From the NCBI RefSeq assembly GCF_014652275.1, contig NZ_BMYM01000001.1, forward strand, positions 124,001-188,000: a stretch of 64,000 nt of DNA, in the 5' to 3' direction. The position numbers were made by a program, and so were the translations under genes. Shown here piece by piece: positions 9,998 to 17,777 of the stretch (position 1 is its first letter; each line of letters opens with the position of its first letter). Under the pieces are notes generated by a model. That model was not told where the DNA came from and searched no databases. It was given only the letters and a program-made list of their open reading frames with translations. The DNA comes from Parahalioglobus pacificus (GTDB taxonomy: Bacteria; Pseudomonadota; Gammaproteobacteria; Pseudomonadales; Halieaceae).

Positions 9998-10525
9998 CTA
10001 ACTGAACGTCACTAATGTCATCGCCACGGCATTAAGTACTATGTGTGGGACGAGTGCGGCTAAAAATCCGCCGTACTTTAATCCATTGCGCCATGTGAAG
10101 TAGTTCAACGAGAACAAGTAAAAGCTCGAGAACATAGGCAAGAACCGCAGAGGATCCATCAGTGAATGGAGGGTAGCCGCCAAGGCTGCCATTACAATGC
10201 ACGCTATTTGCACGCTTCGGCCTAGTCTCTCTATTGCTCCGAGGCACGCGGTAAGCAGCAGTGTCTCAATCACTGGCGCAGCAAGGATGTAGCCGGCAAT
10301 ATCAATCAGGCTTAAGGTGACAGCTTCTGTTGGGGCGGCCACGCGATCAGATACGAGTTGCGAAAAGCCGAAGCAAATGAGAGCCAGCAGCGTGGCTATT
10401 GCGGAGATCGCTACACCAAGCCATATTCCCGAGAGCATGCACTGCTGGTAGCTCTGGGCCTTGGGTTTGGCAAAAAACTCAATCAGGGCTAGCATTTGTA
10501 AGTTGGTGGGAAGCAGCCGGGGCAA
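9998..10525 (-). CDS. CPBP-fold membrane protein, possible bacteriocin immunity partner
   Basis: 175 residues with about five hydrophobic segments. Late motifs fit the CPBP (Abi/CAAX-like) intramembrane protease fold: a His at AATLHSLMDP, then F-rich FYLFSLNYFTWRNG, then HIVLN (H-x3-N). The first catalytic motif, normally EE-x3-R, is reduced to IETLLL with no following Arg, so protease activity is doubtful. The start is either TTG at 10525, behind GGGGCGG, or ATG at 10495. It follows the double-glycine-leader peptide gene by 30 bp. CPBP proteins are known immunity partners of some class II bacteriocins, so an immunity or processing role is inferred from context. Confidence 0.6.
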   Translation of the reverse strand: MPRLLPTNLQMLALIEFFAKPKAQSYQQCMLSGIWLGVAISAIATLLALICFGFSQLVSDRVAAPTEAVTLSLIDIAGYILAAPVIETLLLTACLGAIERLGRSVQIACIVMAALAATLHSLMDPLRFLPMFSSFYLFSLNYFTWRNGLKYGGFLAALVPHIVLNAVAMTLVTFS

Positions 10526-10555
10526 TTTCCGCCCCGACTGCGCCTCAACTTCCGT

Positions 10556-10759
10556 TCACGGGCGATGTGGTGCAATGCGCCTCTCCCTATTCATTTGCCC
10601 TCCGGAGCTATATGGTAATCCATCCCCAGCCATTGCGGCTGACGCGATCAGCTTGAAACCATCGTAAACAACGCCTCCCACGATCATTAGTCCTAAAGCC
10701 TGTGCAAGCGGATTGCCCCCACCGACTTGATCGATCTCTGTTTGTGTTAAACATCTCAT
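10556..10759 (-). CDS. Microcin-like peptide with double-glycine leader
   Basis: 67 residues. The first 15, MRCLTQTEIDQVGGG, closely follow the class II microcin (colicin V type) leader pattern MRxLTxxExDxVxGG, which C39-peptidase ABC exporters cut after the glycine pair. The remaining 52-53 residues are rich in Gly, Ala and hydrophobic residues (LGLMIVGGVVYDGF, IASAAMAGDG), lack Cys and end in a basic tail. The ATG at 10759 has GGAG eight bases upstream; the in-frame extension to 10819 has no comparable site. A CPBP-fold gene follows 30 bp downstream. No exporter is encoded in this window, so secretion would need a transporter elsewhere. Activity is inferred. Confidence 0.65.
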   Translation of the reverse strand: MRCLTQTEIDQVGGGNPLAQALGLMIVGGVVYDGFKLIASAAMAGDGLPYSSGGQMNRERRIAPHRP

Positions 10760-10908
10760 AATTGCGACTCCATTCGCGGCGCCACAGTAAACGCCACTCT
10801 CATCCATGATCTCACCCAAGCTCGGCGAGCGCGTAAATGATCCATACCTGTTGCTGGATCAAATCTAAATTACTCAACAACTACTCGTCTCCCTTCTGGA
10901 TGTGCGTC

Positions 10909-11685
10909 TTACAGTGATGTTGCGCGATGGTAGAAACGGCAGTTAAAGGCTTCACCTTTAGTAAACGATTTCAGCTCCACTTGAACTATGGAGCTAGCTA
11001 GGTAATGACTTGAGTATAGGTAAGAATTTTGCTTTTTTGGGTTTCCGCGGGCTGTATCGATGTATCCAGACAGATATTGATGGTACACGTTGCAGTCGCT
11101 ACTCAACCCTGAGGCTATAACTAAGAAAAATAAGTTCTCGAGTGCCCCGGCATCACGTTGAAATGCACTGTAGCGGTCTGCATAGCCTTCCTTGTTATGC
11201 CATGTTTGCAAGTCTTTCCAGTCGATGGTGTTACGTTTGGCCACTTCCAGCGTCAGCTCTCGGCATTGAGCGTCTGCCTCCAAAGACCACCACAGTAGAC
11301 GATCCTTCACACAATCAGTCGGGCTAAGTAGGCGCACGGGGCCTAGCGCAGTCTTAAACTCCCGCGTGCGCTCCGTGGTGATCTGCTCTTTGCAAATCGC
11401 CAATGGTGCAGATGGAAACTCCAGTGACCAACGACAGCCCTCCCTCTCGAAATATCGGCTGGATGCCTTGGCAACGAAACCAATGCTGTTGAGAGCTGAT
11501 GCGATCTTGCTCTTCCTGGCGTAAGTCAGGTCGATGAAGTCGAGGTCCAGCGAGCCGAAACGTTCGTTCGTATAAAGACAAACACAAGACCCGCCGACCA
11601 GAACCACATCAATGCCAGCGTCTAGAAGAGCTTATGCAATCAATGCGGCCAGTTCAGCACGGCTTAGCGCATTGATTTCCGTCAC
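10909..11685 (-). pseudogene. AbiEii-like nucleotidyltransferase, early in-frame stop
   Basis: The frame starts at a GTG overlapping the stop of the wHTH gene and reads VTEINALSRAELAALIA, then TAA (11632-11634), then ALLDAGIDVVLVGGSCVC and on to 10909. The nucleotidyltransferase signature is intact after the stop: GGS followed by LDLDFID (DxD). CAA to TAA is a one-base change, so this looks like a recent nonsense mutation. Restart at GTG 11607 would give a 232-residue protein starting right at the GGS motif, so partial function is possible. Nucleotidyltransferases paired with HTH proteins form toxin-antitoxin systems (AbiE family). That role is inferred. Confidence 0.7.
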
Positions 11686-12011
11686 AAGGGTTTGCCTTTG
11701 CGGCGAGGTCTACGGCGATTGAGGATTAGGGTTTCACGTATTTCCTTTGGGGCGAGGTCTAGCGCTTTGGTGAGTAATGCTATGACTTCAACTTTAAACG
11801 CGTAGCGTTCATTGAAAGCAAAAACCCGAGTACGGCCGACCATGTTGCTAACGAGAAGACCGTCTCTCTCCATGCGCTCGAGGTGCTTCTGCACATTACT
11901 AACATTCATCTGAAATGTTTTTGCAATGTCCAGTGCGTAGCCCTCACCTCTGGCCACCAAAAACAACAGCACCCTTTCGGCTCCCTCTGAACCAACTACT
12001 GCTTCGAGCAC
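11682..12011 (-). CDS. Winged-HTH regulator, antitoxin-like
   Basis: 109 residues. A winged helix-turn-helix spans about 8-70 (LDIAKTFQMNVSNVQKHLER then the wing LLVSNMVGRTRVFAFNERY), followed by a basic C-terminus NRRRPRRKGK. Its stop overlaps the GTG of the nucleotidyltransferase gene, a coupled arrangement typical of HTH-nucleotidyltransferase toxin-antitoxin pairs. Two direct repeats just upstream (12037-12071) may be its autoregulatory sites. Confidence 0.65.
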   Translation of the reverse strand: MLEAVVGSEGAERVLLFLVARGEGYALDIAKTFQMNVSNVQKHLERMERDGLLVSNMVGRTRVFAFNERYAFKVEVIALLTKALDLAPKEIRETLILNRRRPRRKGKPL

Positions 12012-12036
12012 GCTGTTCTCCCTGTCCTTTATAAAC

Positions 12037-12071
12037 CTCTAAAGGTGGTTATACTGCCACTAAAAGCGGTT
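12037..12071. promoter_or_regulatory. Direct repeats before wHTH gene, 21 bp apart
   Basis: CTCTAAAGGTGGTT at 12037-12050 and CACTAAAAGCGGTT at 12058-12071 match at 11 of 14 positions. They are spaced 21 bp, two helical turns, in the upstream region of the wHTH/nucleotidyltransferase pair. This fits cooperative binding by the wHTH protein. Confidence 0.5.
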
Positions 12072-12163
12072 TATGTAGCAGGCAAATTTCGCCTGCAGTC
12101 CGGGTCTGTTGACATGGGGTGAGTCGAGGGTTTCGATCCTGTTATCTATACCGGCGCAAAGTA

Positions 12164-12541
12164 CTACTCGAAGATAAAGGCGTTGAGTTTGTTGCCTTCG
12201 GGGTCGCGGAAGTATGCCGCATAGAAACCCTCTATGCGCAGTCCCGGGCCGCCTTCGCAGGTTGCGCCCAGCTCGATAGCTTTGGCATAGAAGGCATCGA
12301 CCTGCTCTCGTGACTCCATATTCATAGCCGCCATTACGCCATTACCCACGGTGGCGGGCTCGCCGTTGAACGGCGGGGTGATCGCGAGTGCTGGCTCTTC
12401 CAGTGAGATGCCCCAGGCGATAAAACCGTTTTCGTCTTGAAAGATGCGGGTATGCCCCAGTGTGCCCAGCAGCTCATCATAGAAAGCTGCCGCCTTTTCC
12501 AGCTCATTGGTGCCCAGCGTAACGTATCCCAGTCGTGCCAT
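12164..12541 (-). CDS. VOC family protein (glyoxalase/bleomycin-resistance fold)
   Basis: 125 residues with the paired beta-alpha-beta-beta-beta modules of the vicinal oxygen chelate superfamily: MARLGYVTLGTNELEKAAAFYDELL opens module one, and the end has the standard YFRDPEGNKLNAFIFE with its metal-ligand Glu region. Typical members are metalloenzymes or small-molecule binders; the substrate cannot be told from sequence. No operon partner: its upstream side faces the arsR promoter and its downstream neighbour begins its own transcription. Confidence 0.85.
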   Translation of the reverse strand: MARLGYVTLGTNELEKAAAFYDELLGTLGHTRIFQDENGFIAWGISLEEPALAITPPFNGEPATVGNGVMAAMNMESREQVDAFYAKAIELGATCEGGPGLRIEGFYAAYFRDPEGNKLNAFIFE

Positions 12542-12707
12542 GATGATTGCTCCTCTTGTTCAGGTTGTACTGATCACAGCATAACTTCGGGGTTGTGCCA
12601 GTGTGTTACACGTGTGAGTGGCGGCGGGTGTGGGTAGGGTGAGCTCACGTAGTTACGCGGCGATGCATTAGTAAAGCGATGTTCCGTCATAAGTTGGGAT
12701 GTTTTCT

Positions 12708-12736
12708 TTGACATAGTTGCACAACTATGCAAATAT
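12708..12736 (+). promoter_or_regulatory. Promoter with perfect ArsR-type palindrome
   Basis: CATAGTTG-CA-CAACTATG (12712-12729) is a perfect 8-2-8 inverted repeat. It overlaps a consensus -35 TTGACA (12708-12713) and fills the spacer before an AT-rich -10 candidate at 12731-12736. ArsR/SmtB repressors bind such elements to block polymerase. If these boxes are used, transcription would begin near 12743 and the mRNA for the ATG at 12745 would be nearly leaderless. Confidence 0.75.
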
Positions 12737-12744
12737 TGCCGCCC

Positions 12745-13062
12745 ATGGCAACGACAACTCAAGAACTGGCGGATCTGCTCAAGGCGTTAGGAGAGTTCAA
12801 CCGGCTCTCCTTGGTTTACGAGCTGTGCGAGTGCAAGGCGCCCCGCAATGCCATGTGTCTGTGCTCCTGCTGCAGCGTGGATGCCTCCGTGGCATCGCGT
12901 CATCTGCGAGTACTGGCTCAGGAGGGTGTTGTTGAAATGGAGAAGCAGGGTCGTGAGCGTATCTACTCGCTTAACCGCGAGGAAGTAGCTCACAAACTAA
13001 GGGCACTGGCCGATCGCATCGAGGGTGCCGGTACCGAATTGTCGAAGGAGACAGAGCTATGA
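12745..13062 (+). CDS. ArsR/SmtB-family metal(loid)-sensing repressor, Cys-rich
   Basis: 105 residues with an ArsR winged helix: ALGEFNRLSLVYEL, recognition region SVDASVASRHLRVLAQEGVV and wing VEMEKQGRERIYSLN. Six cysteines lie between the second and third helices (28, 30, 38, 40, 42, 43), in and next to the part of the fold where CadC/ArsR sensors bind thiophilic metals or arsenite. The ATG at 12745 is preferred because the alternative at 12727 lies inside the palindromic operator. The stop overlaps the ATG of a metallothionein-like gene, so the regulator and a metal-binding peptide are made from one transcript. This echoes cyanobacterial smtB/smtA. The metal sensed is unknown. Confidence 0.88.
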   Translation: MATTTQELADLLKALGEFNRLSLVYELCECKAPRNAMCLCSCCSVDASVASRHLRVLAQEGVVEMEKQGRERIYSLNREEVAHKLRALADRIEGAGTELSKETEL

Positions 13063-13148
13063 GCGACAAATGTGAGTGTGTATGCAGCGGTGGTAGCTGT
13101 TGCAAAGAGAAGTCTTGTGAATGCTGCAGCCAGAGCTGTTGCTGCTAG
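13059..13148 (+). CDS. 29-residue metallothionein-like peptide
   Basis: A short ORF overlapping the arsR stop by four bases (ATGA), with AAGGAG nine bases upstream. Eleven of 29 residues are Cys (5, 7, 9, 14, 15, 20, 22, 23, 27, 28, 29), arranged as CECVC, CC, CECC and a terminal CCC. The other residues are Ser, Gly, Lys, Glu and Gln. There is no His and no aromatic residue, as in metallothioneins. A strong terminator follows six bases after the stop, closing a two-gene operon. Likely role: buffering of the thiophilic ion that the ArsR protein senses. It is shorter than classical bacterial metallothioneins (about 50-60 residues). Confidence 0.8.
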   Translation: MSDKCECVCSGGSCCKEKSCECCSQSCCC

Positions 13149-13154
13149 GAAACG

Positions 13155-13184
13155 AAAAAGCCCGCTGAGAAGCGGGCTTTTTTT
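13155..13184 (+). terminator. Rho-independent terminator of arsR operon
   Basis: AAAAAGCCCGCT-GAGA-AGCGGGCTTTTTTTT: a long perfect stem, tetraloop and T-tract immediately after the metallothionein-like gene. Confidence 0.95.
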
Positions 13185-13290
13185 GTGGCGTGAGTAACGA
13201 TGATCTCCATAGACGTTCTCACAAGGTATCAGCCTATGGTTACCCAGCCCGCATGAGTCTCGAAACGTTAACTGTGTGCGCCCAGATGCG

Positions 13291-15558
13291 TTAAAACTCG
13301 TACGTTGCGCCTACACCCAAGGTGCGAGGGTTCGAGCGAAACGTGTTGTACCCGATAAAGCCGAAACCGGAAACAGCATAATCTTCGTCCAAAAGATTAC
13401 GGCCAAATACGGATAGCTCTAGCCCATTCAGGGGCGTTCGCAGTGTCGCTTCTGCTGACACGGTGGTGTATCCGCTCTGTTCCCGCTCTTCGAGACCCTC
13501 CGCATCCAGATAGAAGTCACTGCGGTATTTTGCGCTCATCCTCAGATTGCCAGCGTAGCCAGTGGCAACTTGCCAGGCGTAGTCTGCTGAAAGTGTTGCC
13601 GATACATCAGACGCGAAGGGGAGCGAGTTCCCGTCAAACAGCGCTGCGTTGCCCGCGAGGTCGCTGCTCTGATCGATCTCCGTGTCCAGAAGTGTGATTC
13701 CACCATTGAAGCGCAACTGTTCAGTGGCCTGCCACTGCACGGTGCTTTCCAGCCCATAGCTGTAGGCGGTATCCAGGTTGGATAGCGAGTTGGAGACAAT
13801 GTTGGAGCCATCGGGCAATTCGAAATCTACGAATATCCTCGCCTGCGGTGCATCGTAGTATTGGTAGAACAGTGCGGCGGTCCAATTAAAACCGCCCACG
13901 TCAACGGACTTGAAGCCCAGCTCCAGGGCGGTAACGGTTTCTGTATCGAATAGACCCTCATCGGAATAGTGCAGCGCATTGTTGGCAACTTCGCCATTGA
14001 AACCACCCGACTTAAAGCTCTGGGCCAATGATGCGTAGGCCATGCCGGCATTGGTTGCGTATTGCAGGGCCAGGTCGCCGCTGAAGCGCAGGTCATTGAT
14101 GCTATTCGATCCGATGGCCGGTCCCACATCACCGCGGTTGTTAAAGGCAACCACACCGTCCTCAAAAATATGCCGACCGTTGCCTTCACCTTCGATGCGC
14201 TCGTAGGCAAGCCGGGCCCCCAGTGTTAACTCCCACTGGCTGTTTAGCTCCACCGTATTACGAGAGAAAATGGCGGCTGTTTCGCGGGTTTGATCGATGT
14301 CTGTAATCAGCGTGCTGGCAGCGGTATCCGAAGCGGGGTTTGATCCGGTGCGCCCCGGCGCACCCACATAGGGGCAGGTTCCCAAGAGCGTGTCAGGGTC
14401 CTGTTTGCCACACCAGATGGTGTAGGTCTGCTCGAAATCGTCGTAGCTGAGTGCCAACCCAACGAGTGCTCTGCCCCAGTCATAGGTGTTCTGTGCCCGG
14501 AACTCCTGGCTGAACTGCAGGTAGTCACGATCGTAGGAGAGATTGGCGTTCAGCGTGGGATCGTCGAAGGGTGCCGGCGTGCCGTCGAAATCAAAGCCGT
14601 ATTGCTGGTTGTAGCCCTCGACGGCCGTGATCGACGTCAGCTGCCAGGCGTTCCAGCTGCCCTCCCATTCTGCTGCCAGGCCGAAGAACTCGTTATCGGT
14701 TGTTTGTTGACCATCACCTGCCACAGATAGCTCGAAGTCCTTCAGCGCTAAGCTGCTGTTGCGTGGACTGGTGTTGATGCCGTTATCTTCTTCGTAGTGC
14801 GCGCGAAGCAGCAGTGTGCTGTTTTTGAACTCAGCGCCGATTGCCGCTCTTAATCCGAACTCATCCAGTTCGCCGGCGGACTCGGACGGGGCGGTTGGAA
14901 ACAGTTCGCTGCTCACGACGTTATCTAGCGCAGCATCTTGTTGTAGGCTGCGGGCGGCAATCCGGTAGTGAGTAGCTTCGCCCGCTGCGCCGCCGATGGC
15001 CGCACGCAGATCGAATCGGCCGTCCTTGGCGGCACTGGCATAGAGGTAGTTCTGCTGATCCGGGCCAGGGCGAGCACTCATGAAGTTAATTGCACCGGAG
15101 GATGCGTTTCTGCCGTACAGAGTCCCCTGTGGCCCCTTCAGTACTTCGACGCGATCCAGATCGTAGAGTAGGGCGCTGGTTTGTACGTTGGTGGCGAGGA
15201 AAACGCCGTCCGAATAGACGGCGGCTGATCCTGGCGTCAGCGCCTGGTGGTCAACGGCGCCTATGCCGCGAATTTGGAAAACCACTTGCGTGCCGTTGGC
15301 GACGGCTGTCTGAACACCGTTTAAGTATTCCGTAATGTCTTCGGCACCGTTAAGCGCAGCGCTGGCGGCAATTTCATCGAAAGCCAGTACCTGCAGCGAC
15401 AAGGGAATCTCTGCTGCTGGTTGCTCCCGGTGGTTTGCGGTGACGACCACCTCTTCCATGGTTTGGGCAGTGGCGATGTTCGCTGCGCCGCCGGCAGTGG
15501 CTAGCAGGCACAGAGTGGCTGTCGAGAGGTGTCGACGTCGAGATAATGGGGATTTCAT
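13291..15558 (-). CDS. TonB-dependent receptor
   Basis: About 755 residues. A signal peptide is followed by the TonB-box-like MEEVVVTANHREQPAAEIPLSL. The plug carries VVFQIRGIGAVDHQ, VYSDGVFLA, VEVLKGPQGTLYGRNASSGAINFMSARP. The barrel ends in GVGATYEF with a terminal Phe. This plug style (GPQGTLYGRNASSGAIN) belongs to the broad receptor group common in marine proteobacteria, often for carbohydrates, lipids or aromatic compounds rather than siderophores. The start at 15558 (MKSPLSRRR) gives a normal signal peptide; 15588 is the alternative. The outer membrane barrel gene upstream is on the same strand, 118 bp away. Substrate unknown. Confidence 0.9.
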   Translation of the reverse strand: MKSPLSRRRHLSTATLCLLATAGGAANIATAQTMEEVVVTANHREQPAAEIPLSLQVLAFDEIAASAALNGAEDITEYLNGVQTAVANGTQVVFQIRGIGAVDHQALTPGSAAVYSDGVFLATNVQTSALLYDLDRVEVLKGPQGTLYGRNASSGAINFMSARPGPDQQNYLYASAAKDGRFDLRAAIGGAAGEATHYRIAARSLQQDAALDNVVSSELFPTAPSESAGELDEFGLRAAIGAEFKNSTLLLRAHYEEDNGINTSPRNSSLALKDFELSVAGDGQQTTDNEFFGLAAEWEGSWNAWQLTSITAVEGYNQQYGFDFDGTPAPFDDPTLNANLSYDRDYLQFSQEFRAQNTYDWGRALVGLALSYDDFEQTYTIWCGKQDPDTLLGTCPYVGAPGRTGSNPASDTAASTLITDIDQTRETAAIFSRNTVELNSQWELTLGARLAYERIEGEGNGRHIFEDGVVAFNNRGDVGPAIGSNSINDLRFSGDLALQYATNAGMAYASLAQSFKSGGFNGEVANNALHYSDEGLFDTETVTALELGFKSVDVGGFNWTAALFYQYYDAPQARIFVDFELPDGSNIVSNSLSNLDTAYSYGLESTVQWQATEQLRFNGGITLLDTEIDQSSDLAGNAALFDGNSLPFASDVSATLSADYAWQVATGYAGNLRMSAKYRSDFYLDAEGLEEREQSGYTTVSAEATLRTPLNGLELSVFGRNLLDEDYAVSGFGFIGYNTFRSNPRTLGVGATYEF

Positions 15559-15676
15559 GTTGAGGTGTACTTCTCTTGCGGAGGGCAACGCGCGTTGCCG
15601 TTGTTAACTCATAAATTAGGTAAAGGTTAACATAAGTTGCGGCGTTAGGGGCGTCTCCTCACACAAAATCGAGGCT

Positions 15677-16639
15677 CTATCGCCCTGTATTTGCTCCGGA
15701 CGGCCTGAACTTTACCGAAAAAGAAACGTAGCTGTTGCTGGAGAACTCGAGGTCAGGCTGCTCCAGTGAGCCATCCGTATAGCTCAGGCCCCGCAAACCA
15801 CTGACACCTACTTCCGCACTCACCCAGAAGTCCCCGGCGAAGCGGTATTCCACACCCAGCCCGAAATCCCATGCATCGATATCCAGTGAGACTGTGTCAT
15901 CACTGGTATCCAGCGCCCATGAGGCACCGGATGGTGCAGCGCCTAGGCGCATCATCCACTGCTTTGAAGGGGAATAGATGAGGGCTGGCCAAGGCATGAT
16001 CGCACTCAGCGTCCACGCCTCGTTGATTGCCCATGAGGCACCCAAGTAAGGCAGGAAAAGGTCGTCGCCGCTTCCGACATCCATGTAGGCACCGAAGGCC
16101 CACCACAGTTCATCGCTCTGGATATAGCGCGCAAAGGCGCCGCCCAGGTATTGCCAGCTCCAGTCGGCGTTGTCACTGTCAGCTTTGTGACCGAGGGGCA
16201 TGAGAAATGCTGCTGCCTGCCAGTTCTCTGAGGTCTGATGTAGCCAGCCTATCGGGACGCCGACAGACAGCACGTCAAAGTCGTCGGCCGCATCATCGGC
16301 AAAATCAAACGCTGACTGACTCGCATAGAGCCCACCAAACAGCGCGTCGTTCTCGCCTAACAATATCGGCAGCACGCCCATTGCAGAAAACTGGTGCACA
16401 TCGTATTCGATATTCTCGCCGGTCTCGGTGGTGACCTCCACATCGCCGTAGTGAGTAGAGTCGGCGAACGCGAGGGGCAAGAAGGGCGCATTAGTCTTGG
16501 TGCGCTGAAACTCGATGTTACTGCTTTTGAAAGCACTGGCGGTCGTCGCGAAAAAAGACTCGGCCTCGGCTGGCGCGCTTAAAAGAGTCCAGCAACACAG
16601 AATATGGGTCAGACCAGGAAGTTCTCGTGATGCGTTCAT
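15677..16639 (-). CDS. Outer membrane beta-barrel protein, DUF6268-like
   Basis: 320 residues: a signal peptide (about 1-27, ending AEAE), then alternating amphipathic strands rich in aromatic residues (WSWQYLGGAFARYI, LWWAFGAYMDVGSG, FGLGVEYRFAGDFWVSAEVGVSG) and a final strand YVSFSVKFRP. This is the pattern of a 10-12 stranded outer membrane barrel; it most resembles DUF6268-type proteins. No enzymatic motif. It may be co-transcribed with the TonB receptor downstream. Confidence 0.65.
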   Translation of the reverse strand: MNASRELPGLTHILCCWTLLSAPAEAESFFATTASAFKSSNIEFQRTKTNAPFLPLAFADSTHYGDVEVTTETGENIEYDVHQFSAMGVLPILLGENDALFGGLYASQSAFDFADDAADDFDVLSVGVPIGWLHQTSENWQAAAFLMPLGHKADSDNADWSWQYLGGAFARYIQSDELWWAFGAYMDVGSGDDLFLPYLGASWAINEAWTLSAIMPWPALIYSPSKQWMMRLGAAPSGASWALDTSDDTVSLDIDAWDFGLGVEYRFAGDFWVSAEVGVSGLRGLSYTDGSLEQPDLEFSSNSYVSFSVKFRPSGANTGR

Positions 16640-16878
16640 GTTGCCCTAGTCTACTCCGTCCCCCAGTAATGTAGGCTGACCGTCGGAGATATCTCTATGT
16701 CTGCGACAGAAAGTCGTGACCATACACGATTGTTTTACGGGGGGGCATTGTTATCTTCGCAACGCTGTATGCAGGCGATACCTGCGATGTGACTCGACTT
16801 TGATTCCGTTCTGGGCAAGCAATGAGCGCAGCGTGATTGATCTGAGGGGTGAGCCGCAGTCATATCACAGGCGGGTGC

Positions 16879-17244
16879 TCACTCAGGCATCATTGAAGAA
16901 TGATGCTCGACGATTTTCCAGTCTCCACCATGGCAACGGTATACGAACGTGAAGCGGGCCTGAACGGAAGAGCCGTCGTTGAAAGAAAAGGTGTAGACAC
17001 CCGAGTTGATGGCTAAGTCACCGAAAAGGCGAACATTAGATTCATCGATCACGCCATGTGGACCTTTGGCGCAAAACATCTTGAAGTAGTCCTCAATTTC
17101 CGCGTGATTGTGCCGGACTTCGTTGGATACAGTAGGGAGCAAGATGCCCCCGTTCTCATACAGTGCCGTGACGAGTGCCGGGTCCCCTGTTTGAAGTGCA
17201 TCGTTCCAGTCAGTGAAAAGAGAAAGGATTTCAGGTTCGCTCAT
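16879..17244 (-). CDS. SnoaL-like / NTF2-fold protein (SgcJ/EcaC type)
   Basis: 121 residues with the NTF2-like cone fold pattern: an opening helix LSLFTDWNDALQTGDPALVTALYENGGILLP, ITF-type middle with EIEDYFKMFC, and closing strands YTFSFNDGSSVQARFTFVYRCHGGDWKIVEHHSSMMPE. That ending, W-x-I-x-x-H-H-S-S-x-x-P, is the hallmark of the SgcJ/EcaC oxidoreductase-like group. Function unknown. Stands alone. Confidence 0.8.
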   Translation of the reverse strand: MSEPEILSLFTDWNDALQTGDPALVTALYENGGILLPTVSNEVRHNHAEIEDYFKMFCAKGPHGVIDESNVRLFGDLAINSGVYTFSFNDGSSVQARFTFVYRCHGGDWKIVEHHSSMMPE

Positions 17245-17469
17245 GAACTTTCCTTCTGTGTGTTTGCGCTAATGAGTCTGCAAAGCGAGGCTGCAAAGAA
17301 TTTCTCAATATTGTAATGCAGGTGCGCCCACCGTTGGTACCGGTAGATTTGGACGCTAATGGCGACCAATGCCTACTTAGGAACGGCAGGGTTTGCACAT
17401 GTACCAAGCGCATCTATAAATAATGCGCTGGGAAACCCGCGCGCGGTGGTTATGCCATTGCGCCAAATG

Positions 17470-17730
17470 TCAGTGCAGGACGATTGCGCCAGTGAAAGGG
17501 TTTCGTGGGCGTTCCCGTGTAGCCATGGCCGAGACGTCTGCAACAAGTTCTGCTCTTTGATCCATTATTCGGTCTAATTCATCGATGTCCTCATCTTTCT
17601 TCGCTTGCTTTTCGAGATTGTCGAGTCTTCGCATGGATCTATTGATAGCTTCATCAACGAATTCCGAGTAGTTCATGATGGTGTCCAGTTCTAGCTCAAT
17701 ACTGAACTCGCCCAGTGAATAAAAAAGCAC
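17470..17730 (-). CDS. Small charged helical protein, unknown
   Basis: 86 residues, largely predicted helix with a coiled-coil-like middle (NRSMRRLDNLEKQAKKDEDIDELDRIM). GTG start with AAGGAG six bases upstream. It lies 47 bp after the GIY-YIG/RAMA gene on the same strand and is probably co-transcribed. No family recognised. Confidence 0.5.
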   Translation of the reverse strand: MLFYSLGEFSIELELDTIMNYSEFVDEAINRSMRRLDNLEKQAKKDEDIDELDRIMDQRAELVADVSAMATRERPRNPFTGAIVLH

Positions 17731-17777
17731 CTTCTCTCCTTGAATCCGTTTGTCTTGTGTATCTTTAGGCTCAGGAA

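Noticed and set aside
12727-12744. ATG 12727 as start of the ArsR gene
   Set aside because: It falls within the palindromic operator and before the likely transcription start; it cannot be excluded fully.
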